A DNA stretch of 64,000 nucleotides from an uncultured Ferrovibrio sp. (GTDB lineage: Bacteria > Pseudomonadota > Alphaproteobacteria > Ferrovibrionales > Ferrovibrionaceae), in contig NZ_CALGPC010000003.1 of NCBI RefSeq assembly GCF_937960835.1, positions 200,263 through 264,262 of the forward strand, in the 5' to 3' direction. Positions 8,500-16,597 of the stretch are shown here, piece after piece (within the stretch, counting starts at the first letter, position 1; each line of letters starts with the position of its first letter). Below the pieces are notes generated by a model that saw only the letters and a program-made list of their open reading frames with translations, was not told the origin of the DNA and ran no database searches. The position numbers and the translations under genes were made by a program.

Positions 8500-9159
8500 T
8501 CAAGGCCGCAGATAGCCGAGAATGACCTCGACCGAATGCTCCATGCGGGCCTTTTGCTGCTTCGGACTCAACAGGTTGCGGCCATAGATGGTCGACAGCG
8601 TGTGCACGTTGGAGAAGTAGAAGAAGCCGAGCGCCGCGATGGTGGTATACAGCTCGACCGGATCAACGCCCTTGCGGAACACGCCTTCCTTGACGCCGCG
8701 TTCAAGCAGGTCCTGGATGACCACCAGCAGCGGCGTGTAAAGCTGCTGGATCTTCTTGGAATGCCGCAGGTAGCCGGCCTTGTGCAGGTTCTCGGCATTG
8801 AGCAGCGCGATGAATTCCGGATTGCGCGAGCAGAATTTGAAATTGAATTCCATGAGATAACGCATGCCCTCGCGCGGCGGCATGCGGGCAACGTCGATGG
8901 CGTGTTCCTCCTCGCGCATCTTCTCATAAGCGCGTTCCAGCACGGTCAGCCACAGGCCTTCCTTGTTGCCGAAATACTCGTAGATCATGCGCTTGTTGGC
9001 GCCGGACCGCGCGGCGATCTCGTCCACCCGGGCGCCGGCCAGGCCCTTGGCGGCAAATTCATACAGCGCCGCATCAAGGATATTGCGGCGCGTCACATCC
9101 GGCTGGCGGCTGCGCTTTTCCGGTTTTTTGTCCGGCTTTCTGGGTTTCTGGTTCGGCAT
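8500..9159 (-). CDS. TetR/AcrR family transcriptional regulator
   Basis: A 219-residue regulator. A basic leader (MPNQKPRKPDKKPEKR) precedes the helix-turn-helix (RRNILDAALYEFAAKGLAG then VDEIAARSGANKRMIYEYF, about residues 24-64), followed by an all-helical ligand and dimer domain. I place the start at ATG 9159, preceded by a G-rich stretch (GGGGGCGAGC); an in-frame extension to 9237 is possible but reads as low-complexity. It lies upstream of tctCBA in the same direction, and the shared palindromes before tctC and before the isomerase operon make it the likely local repressor. No such palindrome precedes its own gene. Confidence 0.92.
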   Translation of the reverse strand: MPNQKPRKPDKKPEKRSRQPDVTRRNILDAALYEFAAKGLAGARVDEIAARSGANKRMIYEYFGNKEGLWLTVLERAYEKMREEEHAIDVARMPPREGMRYLMEFNFKFCSRNPEFIALLNAENLHKAGYLRHSKKIQQLYTPLLVVIQDLLERGVKEGVFRKGVDPVELYTTIAALGFFYFSNVHTLSTIYGRNLLSPKQQKARMEHSVEVILGYLRP

Positions 9160-9239
9160 GCTCGCCCCCTGCTCGCCTTCGCGGCGGACATATCGTCTGG
9201 CCGGGAAGTCTTGCCGGGCGGCGGGGGGCGGCGTCAAGC

Positions 9240-9266
9240 GGGGCGCGGGTCTTAACCCTGCGCCCC
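9240..9266 (-). terminator. GC-rich hairpin after pxpA
   Basis: GGGGCGCGGGT and ACCC-t-GCGCCCC pair as an 11-bp stem with one bulged base and a 4-nt loop, 18 bp past the pxpA stop. No T-run follows on the minus strand, so it would be a weak or factor-assisted terminator. It separates the pxp operon from the TetR gene. Confidence 0.4.
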
Positions 9267-9283
9267 GTCAGGTCGGCATCGGA

Positions 9284-10057
9284 TCAGGCGAGCATCTCGG
9301 GCAGGGTGACGATCTTCACCCCGGCCTTCTCCAGCCCGGCGCGGATATGGCGGGCCATCGACACCGCGCCGGCGCTGTCGCCGTGCACGCAGATCGAATC
9401 GACATTGCAGGGAATACGCTTGCCGTTCACCGAGACAATGGCGCGCTCCTGAACCATGCGCAGCACGTTGTTCAGCGCCTCGTCGTTGTCGTGCACCATG
9501 GCATTCGGCTGGCCACGCGGCACGAGGTTGCCCTCGTCGTCGTAATTGCGGTCGGCGAAGACTTCCTGGGCCACCGGCAGATTGGCTTTCGCGGCCGCCT
9601 CGACCATGGCCGAGCCGGCCGGCGCCAGGAAGATCAGATCCTTGGATACGCCGGCGATGCCGCGGGCGATCGCGGCGGCGAGGTCGGCATCCACAGCGGC
9701 CTTGTTGTTGATCGCGCCATGCGGCTTCACATGGGTGACCTTGGCGCCGCGGGTGGCGGCGACACCCATCAGCGCGCCGACCTGATAGGCGATCAGCGCC
9801 TCGACTTCCTTGTTGCTCATGGTCATCGGGCGGCGGCCAAAGCCCTGCAGATCGGGATAGGACGGATGGGCGCCGATGGAGACGCCGTTCTTCACGGCTT
9901 CCGCCACGGTGTTCTGCATCACCACCCAGTCGCCGGCATGAAAGCCGCAGGCGACATTGGCCGAGGTCACGACGCTGAGCATCGCCGCATCGTCCCCCAT
10001 ATTCCAGGCGCCGAAGCTTTCACCGAGATCACTGTTCAGATTGACCTTCATCGTCAC
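9284..10057 (-). CDS. pxpA: 5-oxoprolinase subunit PxpA (LamB/YcsF family)
   Basis: A 257-residue cytoplasmic protein with the LamB/YcsF signatures: VNLNSDLGESFGAW at the N-terminus, ANVACGFHAGDW near residue 34, IGAHPSYPDLQGFGRR near residue 77 and THVKPHGAINN near residue 107. With PxpB and PxpC it hydrolyses 5-oxo-L-proline to glutamate using ATP. A good ribosome site (AGAAGGG) lies 7-8 bp before the ATG. It is the last gene of the operon, and a tandem 13-bp repeat separates it from pxpC. Confidence 0.95.
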   Translation of the reverse strand: MTMKVNLNSDLGESFGAWNMGDDAAMLSVVTSANVACGFHAGDWVVMQNTVAEAVKNGVSIGAHPSYPDLQGFGRRPMTMSNKEVEALIAYQVGALMGVAATRGAKVTHVKPHGAINNKAAVDADLAAAIARGIAGVSKDLIFLAPAGSAMVEAAAKANLPVAQEVFADRNYDDEGNLVPRGQPNAMVHDNDEALNNVLRMVQERAIVSVNGKRIPCNVDSICVHGDSAGAVSMARHIRAGLEKAGVKIVTLPEMLA

Positions 10058-10065
10058 ACCCTTCT

Positions 10066-10117
10066 CCCGCTGGTGTTTCCCGCTGGTGTTTCCCGCTGGT
10101 GTTTCCCTCTGGCGTTT
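10066..10117. repeat. Four tandem copies of a 13-bp repeat between pxpC and pxpA
   Basis: Three perfect copies of CCCGCTGGTGTTT (10066-10078, 10079-10091, 10092-10104) and one degenerate copy CCCTCTGGCGTTT (10105-10117) fill nearly all of the 61-bp gap between pxpC and pxpA. They lie directly upstream of the pxpA ribosome site, so copy-number change would alter spacing in the messenger but not a reading frame. Confidence 0.9.
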
Positions 10118-10118
10118 T

Positions 10119-11162
10119 TCACTCGCCGCTACAGGCGTCGACCATGCCGCTGATCAGGTTCTGCGTATATAGGGCATTCAAGTCGAGATAGACATCGGGC
10201 AAGGCGGTGCGGATGCCGTCCGCCAGGCGCTTGAGCATTTTTTCCTGCTCACGGCGGATCATCTCGGCCTCGGCCACCGAGATCGCGGTGAAGGTCAGCG
10301 TATCGCCCGGCTTCATGCGGCCCACCCGCGGCAGGTCGGCAGAGATCACGGTGGCGATCTTGGTATAGCCGCCGGTGGTCTGGCGGTCGGCCATCAGGAT
10401 GATCGGCTTGCCGTTGCCCGGCACCTGGATCGAGCCGCTGACCACGCCTTCGGAGGCGATATCCGCGCCCCTGGTATGCTCGATCACCTCGCCGTCGAGG
10501 CGGATGCCCATCCGATCGGCTTCCTTGGTGACGGTATAGGTCGCCGAGAGGAAAGTCTGGATGCCTTTTTCGGTAAAGCGGTCTTCCTGCGGACCGAGCA
10601 CGACGCGGACCGGGCCGCTGCCGTAATCGATGACATCGGCCAGTTCGCGCTCATCGCCTTCCTGCGCAACCTTATTGAGCGGAAGCCGGTCGCCCGCCTG
10701 CAAGGCACGGCCTTGGAAACCGCCCAGACCGGAACGCATATAGGTCGAAAAGCTGCCCATGAAGGGCGCAATCGCGAAGCCACCTTCAATGGCCAGGTAA
10801 GCGACGCTGCCGTCTTCCACCGCACCGATGGCCAGGCGGTCGCCGCGCTTGAGCAGAACCGAACGCCAGGGCTTGACCGGGCGGGCATCGCCGCCGCCGG
10901 CCGGCTGCAACGTCAGCTTGGCCGCACCGCCGAAAGCCACGCGCACCGCATCGGCATTCACCGTGAAAGTCGGGCCGAGATAACCGATTTCCAGCGCGCC
11001 GGTATTTTCCTCGTTGCCGACAAGCCGGTTGACCAGCCGGAAGGCGAGCGGATCGGTAGCGCCAGCCACCGGCATGCCAAGCGCCTGATGGCCATAGCGG
11101 CCAAGATCCTGCACCGAGGTCATCAGGCCCGGCGCAATAATATCCAGCGTGCCCGCGCTCAT
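10119..11162 (-). CDS. pxpC: 5-oxoprolinase subunit PxpC (biotin-dependent carboxyltransferase-like)
   Basis: A 347-residue protein of the KipA / allophanate hydrolase subunit 2 family. Typical segments are IIAPGLMTSVQDLGRYGHQA at the N-terminus, TDPLAFRLVNRLVGN near residue 37, GNGKPIILMADRQTTGGY near residue 250 and IATVISADLPRVGRMKPGD near residue 269. It pairs with PxpB in ATP-dependent 5-oxoproline opening. The start overlaps the pxpB stop by 4 bp. A role in urea or allophanate use is less likely because pxpA is beside it and no carboxylase is. Confidence 0.94.
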   Translation of the reverse strand: MSAGTLDIIAPGLMTSVQDLGRYGHQALGMPVAGATDPLAFRLVNRLVGNEENTGALEIGYLGPTFTVNADAVRVAFGGAAKLTLQPAGGGDARPVKPWRSVLLKRGDRLAIGAVEDGSVAYLAIEGGFAIAPFMGSFSTYMRSGLGGFQGRALQAGDRLPLNKVAQEGDERELADVIDYGSGPVRVVLGPQEDRFTEKGIQTFLSATYTVTKEADRMGIRLDGEVIEHTRGADIASEGVVSGSIQVPGNGKPIILMADRQTTGGYTKIATVISADLPRVGRMKPGDTLTFTAISVAEAEMIRREQEKMLKRLADGIRTALPDVYLDLNALYTQNLISGMVDACSGE

Positions 11163-11887
11163 GACTTCACCTGCAGGGCGGCATAGTCGAAGCTGCCCTG
11201 CTCCACCTGACGCAGCATGGCTGCGTAATCATCCTGCGAGATCGCCGCAAAGGTCACTTCATCGCCGGCGGCCAGCAGAATGGGTTCCTCACGCGAGGCT
11301 TCGAACAGCCTCAGCGGCGTGCGGCCGATCAAATGCCACCCGCCCGGGCTTTCCCACGGATAGATCGTGGTCATCGATTCAGCGATCGCCACCGAGCTTT
11401 GCGGCACCTTGGTGCGCGGCGACGAGCGGCGCGGCAGATGCAGCCGGGCATCGAGGCCGCCCATATAGGCAAGCCCCGGCATGAAGCCGAGCATGTAGAC
11501 GAAATAGCGGCCGCCGGCATGCGCGGCGATCACCTGATCCGGCGTGAGCTTGCAGCGCTCGGCGACTTCGGCGAGATCGGGGCCGAGATCGGGCGCGTAG
11601 CAGACCGGCAGGCGCCAGAGCCGGCCGACGCGGGCGGCAGGCTTGAGATCGGCCAGCATGGCGCGGACCTTCTCTTCCAGCTCGGCGCGCGTCGCCACCA
11701 GCGGGTCATACTGCACCAGCAGGGCCCGGAAGGAGGGGATCGTCTCGATCACGCCCGGCAGATGGGCATCGTGCAAAGCGGCATGCAAGGCCATGACCAT
11801 GGCATTGATGCCACGGTCGATGCCTTCACCGAATTCGATGCTGAAACCGGTATCGCCGAAGGAGCGGATTTGCGGATAGGCGCTCAT
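11159..11887 (-). CDS. pxpB: 5-oxoprolinase subunit PxpB (allophanate hydrolase subunit 1 family)
   Basis: A 242-residue KipI-like protein. Markers are IRSFGDTGFSIEFG near the N-terminus, LPVCYAPDLGPDLAEVA near residue 108, YFVYMLGFMPGLAYMGGLD near residue 138, and SSVAIAESMTTIYPWESPGG near residue 171. It forms the PxpBC unit of 5-oxoprolinase. It sits 24 bp after the DUF2848 gene and overlaps pxpC, matching the usual B-C order, with A following. Confidence 0.94.
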   Translation of the reverse strand: MSAYPQIRSFGDTGFSIEFGEGIDRGINAMVMALHAALHDAHLPGVIETIPSFRALLVQYDPLVATRAELEEKVRAMLADLKPAARVGRLWRLPVCYAPDLGPDLAEVAERCKLTPDQVIAAHAGGRYFVYMLGFMPGLAYMGGLDARLHLPRRSSPRTKVPQSSVAIAESMTTIYPWESPGGWHLIGRTPLRLFEASREEPILLAAGDEVTFAAISQDDYAAMLRQVEQGSFDYAALQVKS

Positions 11888-11911
11888 ACCGCTTCCATAA
11901 ACCGAGGCGGC

Positions 11912-12592
11912 TCAGGCCACAACCGGCAAGACCTCGATGTCGTAGCCGTGCGTCAGCTTGCGGCCCAGAACCGGATCTTCCAGCTCCATCTCGAAGCGGC
12001 TGGCCGGACGGATGCCGCCAATGGCGCCGAGCGTGCCGCCGAACATCAGGGTGCCGGGCGGCAGCGAAGCCTCGTTGCGATAGCGGGTCATCAGGTCGTC
12101 GGGGCTGCGCAAGGACGACACCGCGCCCTCCTGATAGAGGACGCGCTTGCCGTCAATGGTGGCCCAGGAGCGCAGGATCAGCTGATCCCAGTGCGGCTGG
12201 ACCTCATCGTAGCGCCACAGACCGGTGCCGACCACCTTCGAGCAGAGCTGCTTGGACAGCGCCACGCCGGCGGCTTCCGCCTTGCGGTCTGTATGGTCGG
12301 AACCCATCGCGACCCACAGACCATCGGCCATGCTGACGATCACCGGCTCGACCTCGCCCGAAGTATCCGGGCCCAGCACCTGCAGATGCGTGGTCTGCGT
12401 CAGCTGGCCGGTGCCGATGCGATAGAACAGCGGCACCGCGGAGGGACGCGGCACGCCGATGGCGGCCAGTTCCTCGATATGATGCTCGATGGCATGCATG
12501 TCGCGGCCGGCCCAGCCGGCCACGATCAGCGTATCGATCTCGACCGCGACGCGGTCGCGCTTGTCCTGCCAGAAGCGATCAAATGTCAGCAC
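11912..12592 (-). CDS. DUF2848 domain-containing protein
   Basis: A 226-residue protein matching the DUF2848 family: LIVAGWAGRDMHAIEHHIEEL near residue 22, VPLFYRI near residue 53, VAMGSDHTDRKAEAAGVALSK near residue 94 and GTLMFGGTLGAIGGIRPASR near residue 180. The fold resembles fumarylacetoacetate hydrolase-type and 2-keto-acid decarboxylase-type proteins, but no activity is established. It lies between the TRAP permease (15-bp gap) and pxpB, suggesting a step on the same imported compound, for example hydrolysis or isomerisation before ring opening. That role is inference. Confidence 0.88.
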   Translation of the reverse strand: MLTFDRFWQDKRDRVAVEIDTLIVAGWAGRDMHAIEHHIEELAAIGVPRPSAVPLFYRIGTGQLTQTTHLQVLGPDTSGEVEPVIVSMADGLWVAMGSDHTDRKAEAAGVALSKQLCSKVVGTGLWRYDEVQPHWDQLILRSWATIDGKRVLYQEGAVSSLRSPDDLMTRYRNEASLPPGTLMFGGTLGAIGGIRPASRFEMELEDPVLGRKLTHGYDIEVLPVVA

Positions 12593-12607
12593 GCTCGATA
12601 TCCTCGA

Positions 12608-13891
12608 TTAACCGAAAGTCTTCGGCAGCCACAATGCAAGTTCGGGGAAGACCGCCAAAAGCACGATCGAAATGATCATCGTCAGCACGAAGGGGACCGA
12701 GCCGATGATGACGTCGTTCAGCGTGCCCTTGGTGCGCAGCGACTGCACCACGAAGAGGTTGAGACCGACCGGCGGCGTGATCAGCGCCATCTCGATCAGG
12801 ATGATGAGGATGATGCCGAACCAGATCGGATCGAAGCCGAGACCGAACATCACCGGCGCGACGATCGGGATCGTCGTGATCATCATCGACAGCGTCTCCA
12901 TGAAGCAGCCAAGGATCAGATAGAAGATCACCACGGCGATCAGCATCTGCCACTGCGACAGGCCGAGCTGGGCAATGTAGTTTGTCAGCATCGTGGTCAG
13001 GCCGATGGCCGAGATCACGAAGTTCAGGAAGTAGGCAGCCACGATGATCAGCATCACCATCGCGGTGGTGCGCATGGTGTTTTCCAGCACTTCCTTCATC
13101 ATCGCAAACGACAGCCTGCGATAGGCAGCCGCAAGGCCGAGCGCGGCGACCACGCCGAGCGAAGCGGCCTCAGTCGGCGTCGCCAGACCGGCATAGATCG
13201 AGCCGACCACGACCAGGAAGATGCCGAACGGCGGCACCAGATCGACCAGGCTGCGGATGCGTTCGCCCCAGGAGGCGCTCAGCTTGGCACCACCCCATGA
13301 GGGTTTGATCATGCAGAAGATCACGACCATCGCCATGAACAGCAGCGCCAGGCCAAGACCCGGAATGATGCCGGCCAGATACAGCTTCGGGATCGAGGTA
13401 TCAGTCAGCACCGCATAGATGATGATGTTGATCGACGGCGGGATCAGGATGCCGAGCGTGCCGCCGGCCGCCAGCGTGCCGAGGAAGAGGCGCTCGTTAT
13501 AGCCGTGCTTCTGCACCAGCGGCAAAGCCACGGTGCCCACTGTCGCCGCGGTGGCCACAGAAGAGCCGGAGGTGGCGGCAAAGACCGCGCAGGCGCCGAT
13601 ATTGGAATGCATCAGGCCGCCCGGCAGCCAGGACAGCCACTTCACCATGGAATCGTACATCCGCTCCGCCACGCCGGCGCGCAGCAGGATCTCGCCCAGC
13701 AGGATGAACATCGGGATCGAGACGAGCAGGAAGTCCTTCGACGACGCCCAGGCGACCTCGCCCAGCGCCAGGGTCAGCGGCATCTGGGAATAGAGTTTGT
13801 CGAGCAGCAGACCGAGCACGCCGAGCGCGGCGGCAACCGGCAGCGCCAAAGCCAGCAGGACGAGCAGAAGAATCAAAGAGGTGGCAAGCAT
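12608..13891 (-). CDS. dctM: TRAP transporter large permease DctM
   Basis: A 427-residue membrane protein with about 12 spans. Family segments are seen: GSSVATAATVGTVALP near residue 107, GGTLGILIPPSINIIIYAVL near residue 144, and LILGCFMETLSMMITTIPI near residue 330. DctM carries the Na+-coupled transport step of TRAP systems. I start it at ATG 13891, 4 bp after the dctQ stop; an upstream in-frame extension to 13999 would overlap dctQ and starts with non-membrane sequence. Its ligand is unknown, but its neighbours point to 5-oxoproline, D-glutamate or a related lactam. Confidence 0.94.
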   Translation of the reverse strand: MLATSLILLLVLLALALPVAAALGVLGLLLDKLYSQMPLTLALGEVAWASSKDFLLVSIPMFILLGEILLRAGVAERMYDSMVKWLSWLPGGLMHSNIGACAVFAATSGSSVATAATVGTVALPLVQKHGYNERLFLGTLAAGGTLGILIPPSINIIIYAVLTDTSIPKLYLAGIIPGLGLALLFMAMVVIFCMIKPSWGGAKLSASWGERIRSLVDLVPPFGIFLVVVGSIYAGLATPTEAASLGVVAALGLAAAYRRLSFAMMKEVLENTMRTTAMVMLIIVAAYFLNFVISAIGLTTMLTNYIAQLGLSQWQMLIAVVIFYLILGCFMETLSMMITTIPIVAPVMFGLGFDPIWFGIILIILIEMALITPPVGLNLFVVQSLRTKGTLNDVIIGSVPFVLTMIISIVLLAVFPELALWLPKTFG

Positions 13892-13895
13892 GTAA

Positions 13896-14492
13896 TCAAT
13901 CCAGCGGCTTGAGGGACGCGGTATGGGCCGCTTCATCGGCGGCGTCTTCTTCGATCGTGCGGGCGCCGGCAAGACGGCGCACAGTGGCAAGATCGCCACC
14001 CAGCAGGGCGAAGAAAGCGCGCAGCAGAAGGGGAATCAGGGTGAACATGAACAGGATGAGGCCGAGCAGCCACAGGATCTGCGGCATCCACAGGGGCGTG
14101 GCGAGCGGCGTGGTGGCACGGGCATCAAAAGCCAGCGACGTATCCAGCACGGACCAAGCCTGCCAGGTCAGCAGGGCAATGAACAGGCCAAGCGAGATCA
14201 AGGCCGCGATATCAAGCACGGCGCAAACCGGCTGCGGCAGGCGGGTATACAGCGCATCGACCCGCACATTGGCGCGACGCAGCAAGGTGAAAGCCAAAGC
14301 CCAGGTCGTGCCGATCGCGAAGGCATAACCGGACAACTCATCGGCGCCGCCCATCGAGATCAGGAACAGCTTGCGGATCAGGACGTCGACGGAGACCAGG
14401 ATGGCCGAGGCCAGCACCAGGGCGCCGCCGAACCAGATGGCGTAGCGAGAGAAGCGGTCGGCGAGGCCGAGCCAGCGATCGAGCAGGATCAT
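13896..14492 (-). CDS. dctQ: TRAP transporter small permease DctQ
   Basis: A 198-residue, four-span membrane protein: hydrophobic runs near residues 14-35, 46-70, 84-112 and 132-155. LIRKLF near residue 39 followed by DELSGYAFAIGTTWALAF is typical of DctQ. The start is set at ATG 14492; a TTG three codons upstream is also in frame, and neither has a strong ribosome site. It follows dctP across a strong hairpin terminator (14511-14548), so it is probably expressed at a lower level than the binding protein. Confidence 0.92.
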   Translation of the reverse strand: MILLDRWLGLADRFSRYAIWFGGALVLASAILVSVDVLIRKLFLISMGGADELSGYAFAIGTTWALAFTLLRRANVRVDALYTRLPQPVCAVLDIAALISLGLFIALLTWQAWSVLDTSLAFDARATTPLATPLWMPQILWLLGLILFMFTLIPLLLRAFFALLGGDLATVRRLAGARTIEEDAADEAAHTASLKPLD

Positions 14493-14510
14493 GGGAACCA
14501 ATCTTACAGG

Positions 14511-14548
14511 AAAAAAATGGCGAGGCCCTGGAATAAAAGGGCCTCGCC
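14511..14548 (-). terminator. Intrinsic terminator between dctP and dctQ
   Basis: A perfect 10-bp stem (GGCGAGGCCC and GGGCCTCGCC), a 10-nt loop and then, on the minus strand, A followed by seven T. It lies 11 bp past the dctP stop. Being inside an operon, it probably acts as a partial terminator giving excess binding protein over permease, a common TRAP and ABC arrangement. Confidence 0.88.
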
Positions 14549-14559
14549 GGGACAGGGAC

Positions 14560-15615
14560 TTACTTGGCGGAGGCGGTCAGGCCGACCACCTTGCCGATGC
14601 TGTCGTTCCAGGCCTGGACGCAGTCACCCGGGCAGCGGGCCGCCCATTTCGGCAGAACCACCTCGCTCATCGCCTTCTTCAGCAGAGCCTTGTCGGCATC
14701 GGAAACCGGCACGATCGTCATGCTGGCCTTGGTGCCCATGGTGCAGGTGTCCTTGCCGGCGTTGCAGTCGTAACCCTGCTGGGTCTCTTCCGCAGCGGCC
14801 TTCCAGATGCGGTCCTCAAGACCGGCGATCTCCTTCTCGAGGAAAGTGCGCACCTTCGGATCCAGCTTCTGCCAGGTCTTGATGTTCACGGCATGCATGA
14901 CGTGGCTCCAGCCCAGCGGCAGCGCGTAGATGTGGGTGGAGACTTCATGCCACTTGGCCGAGTTGCCCGACAGCGTGCCGGTGATGGCGCAGTCGACGAC
15001 CTTGTTCTGCAGGGCGGGCACGACTTCATTGAAGGCCAGCGTCACGCCGGTGCCGCCGAAGGCCTCGACGAATTCCGCCAGCGTGCGGTTGCCAGTGCGG
15101 ACCTTCTTGCCCTTGAGATCGGCCAGACCCTTGATCTCGCCGTTGCAGAACAGAACCTGCGCCGGATACGGCCAGATGCCGAGCACCTTGATGCCGAAGC
15201 GCTCGCCATAGAACTTGTCATAGACCGGCTTGTAGGCATCCGAGACCTTGCGGGCGATGTCCGCGTCCGGCGACAGGCCGGCGAGGTCGACGGCTTCGTT
15301 GCGGGCGTCGTCGGTGGCGACGTAGCCGAGCACGGTGGAGCCGAAGTCGATGACGCCGAGGCGCATCAGGCGGAAGATTTCCGCGCCCTTCAGGCCCATT
15401 TCGTTGAACGGGGTGATTTCAGCGGTGATCGCACCGCCCGACTTCTCCAGCACTTCCTTGGTCCAGAAGGGCTGCTCGAAATTCTTGTACTGGCTCAGGT
15501 TACCCCAAGCGCCGACGACCTTCAGCGGCGTCTTGGGCATATCCTGTGCAACGGCGGCGCCGGCCATGCCGACCACCATCGCACTGGCCAGTGCCAGCAT
15601 CTTCAACTTGCTCAT
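14560..15615 (-). CDS. dctP: TRAP transporter substrate-binding protein DctP
   Basis: A 351-residue periplasmic protein with a clear signal peptide (MLALASAMVVGMAGAAVAQ, cut near residue 24). The DctP-family segment KVRTGNRTLAEFVEAFGGTG near residue 176 contains the Arg that normally salt-bridges the ligand's carboxylate. Four Cys in the C-terminal third (YDCNAGKDTC and RCPGDC) could form disulfides, which is uncommon in the family. AAGGGGAAG precedes the ATG. The adjacent DUF1445 and pxp genes suggest an N-containing carboxylate such as 5-oxoproline or D-glutamate as ligand. Confidence 0.94.
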   Translation of the reverse strand: MSKLKMLALASAMVVGMAGAAVAQDMPKTPLKVVGAWGNLSQYKNFEQPFWTKEVLEKSGGAITAEITPFNEMGLKGAEIFRLMRLGVIDFGSTVLGYVATDDARNEAVDLAGLSPDADIARKVSDAYKPVYDKFYGERFGIKVLGIWPYPAQVLFCNGEIKGLADLKGKKVRTGNRTLAEFVEAFGGTGVTLAFNEVVPALQNKVVDCAITGTLSGNSAKWHEVSTHIYALPLGWSHVMHAVNIKTWQKLDPKVRTFLEKEIAGLEDRIWKAAAEETQQGYDCNAGKDTCTMGTKASMTIVPVSDADKALLKKAMSEVVLPKWAARCPGDCVQAWNDSIGKVVGLTASAK

Positions 15616-15641
15616 TTCTCTTCCCCTTTAGGTTAGTGAAC

Positions 15642-16454
15642 TTACAGAATCGATAAACGGCTGTTCTTCAGATCGGTGACCAGCATGTAGCCGGGCGCAT
15701 GGGTGATGCAGAAATCCGGCTTGGCGGCGGCGATCACCGATTGCGGCGTGACGCCGCAAGCCCAGAAGACCGGCAATTCGTCGTCCTTGACTTCGACCGG
15801 ATCGCCGTAATCGGGCTTCATGATGTCCTTGATGCCGATCATCTCGGGCTTGCCGATATGCACCGGCGCGCCATGCACGGCCGGGAAGCGCGAGGTGATC
15901 TGCACGGCGCGGATCGCATCCGCCGGCTTCATCGGACGCATCGACACGACCATCGGGCCGTGGAACACGCCGGCGGGTCGGGTCTGGATATTGGTGCGCC
16001 ACATCGGCACGTTGGTGCCGCAGGCGATATGGCGCAGCTCGATGCCGTCCTCGACCAGCGCCTCTTCGAAGGAAAACGAGCAGCCGATCAGGAAAGCGAC
16101 GAGATCGTCGCGCCAGACATCCATGAGATCGGTGACTTCGGCCACCATCTCGCCGTTGCGCCAGATGCGGTAGAGCGGAATGTCGGTGCGGATGTCGACG
16201 TCATCGCCAAGCGCCGGAAGGCGCGGATCGCCGGGCTCGGAAGCGGCCAGCAGCGGGCAGGGCTTGGGATTGAACTGGCAGAAGCGGAAGAAATCGTCGG
16301 CCAGGGCCTTGGGCAGGATGGCGAGATTGCCCTGCACATAACCCGGCGCGATGCCGGCGGTCGGGCCACGATGCTCATTGCGGCGCACGGCAAGGCGTGC
16401 TTCGCGGCCGGTTGGGAAAATACGAAGACCTTGCTGCGCGGCAACAGCATTCAT
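15642..16454 (-). CDS. DUF1445 putative hydro-lyase / D-glutamate cyclase-like protein
   Basis: A 270-residue protein of the DUF1445 family (PF07286). Conserved blocks include PTAGIAPGYVQGNLAILPK near residue 31, FLIGCSFSFEEAL near residue 121, CGTNVPMWRTN near residue 145 and VFWACGVTPQSVIAAAKPDF near residue 230. The mammalian relative DGLUCY converts D-glutamate to 5-oxo-D-proline. Placed beside a TRAP transporter and pxpBCA, a cyclase or the reverse ring reaction fits. ATG 16454 is favoured over a TTG two codons upstream because GGGGAG lies 9 bp before the ATG and too close to the TTG. A possible LysR box is about 86 bp upstream. Confidence 0.9.
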   Translation of the reverse strand: MNAVAAQQGLRIFPTGREARLAVRRNEHRGPTAGIAPGYVQGNLAILPKALADDFFRFCQFNPKPCPLLAASEPGDPRLPALGDDVDIRTDIPLYRIWRNGEMVAEVTDLMDVWRDDLVAFLIGCSFSFEEALVEDGIELRHIACGTNVPMWRTNIQTRPAGVFHGPMVVSMRPMKPADAIRAVQITSRFPAVHGAPVHIGKPEMIGIKDIMKPDYGDPVEVKDDELPVFWACGVTPQSVIAAAKPDFCITHAPGYMLVTDLKNSRLSIL

Positions 16455-16539
16455 GAACAACTACTCCCCGTGTCATGACGATTTGGCTATCGAGCATGAC
16501 CAGAGCGCAGCTGTCCAATTGGGAGTTCGGATGAGGAGC

Positions 16540-16556
16540 GATAAGAAACGCTTATC
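16540..16556. promoter_or_regulatory. Candidate LysR-type box before the DUF1445-dctPQM-pxp operon
   Basis: Perfect inverted repeat GATAAG-N5-CTTATC. The inner 15 bp, ATAAG-N5-CTTAT, has the T-N11-A form of LysR boxes and matches ATAAG-N5-TTTAT upstream of the nearby lysR gene at 18399-18413. It lies between the DUF6356 stop and the DUF1445 start. Binding by the LysR regulator at 17463-18368 is inferred. Confidence 0.5.
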
Positions 16557-16597
16557 AGCCCATATTAAATGCAATCAGCCGATGTGCGAGGCAGACT

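Noticed and set aside
11333..13300. A 655-codon open frame on the plus strand
   Set aside because: It lies antisense to pxpB, DUF2848 and dctM, all of which have clear family motifs; the composition is that of a GC-rich shadow frame.
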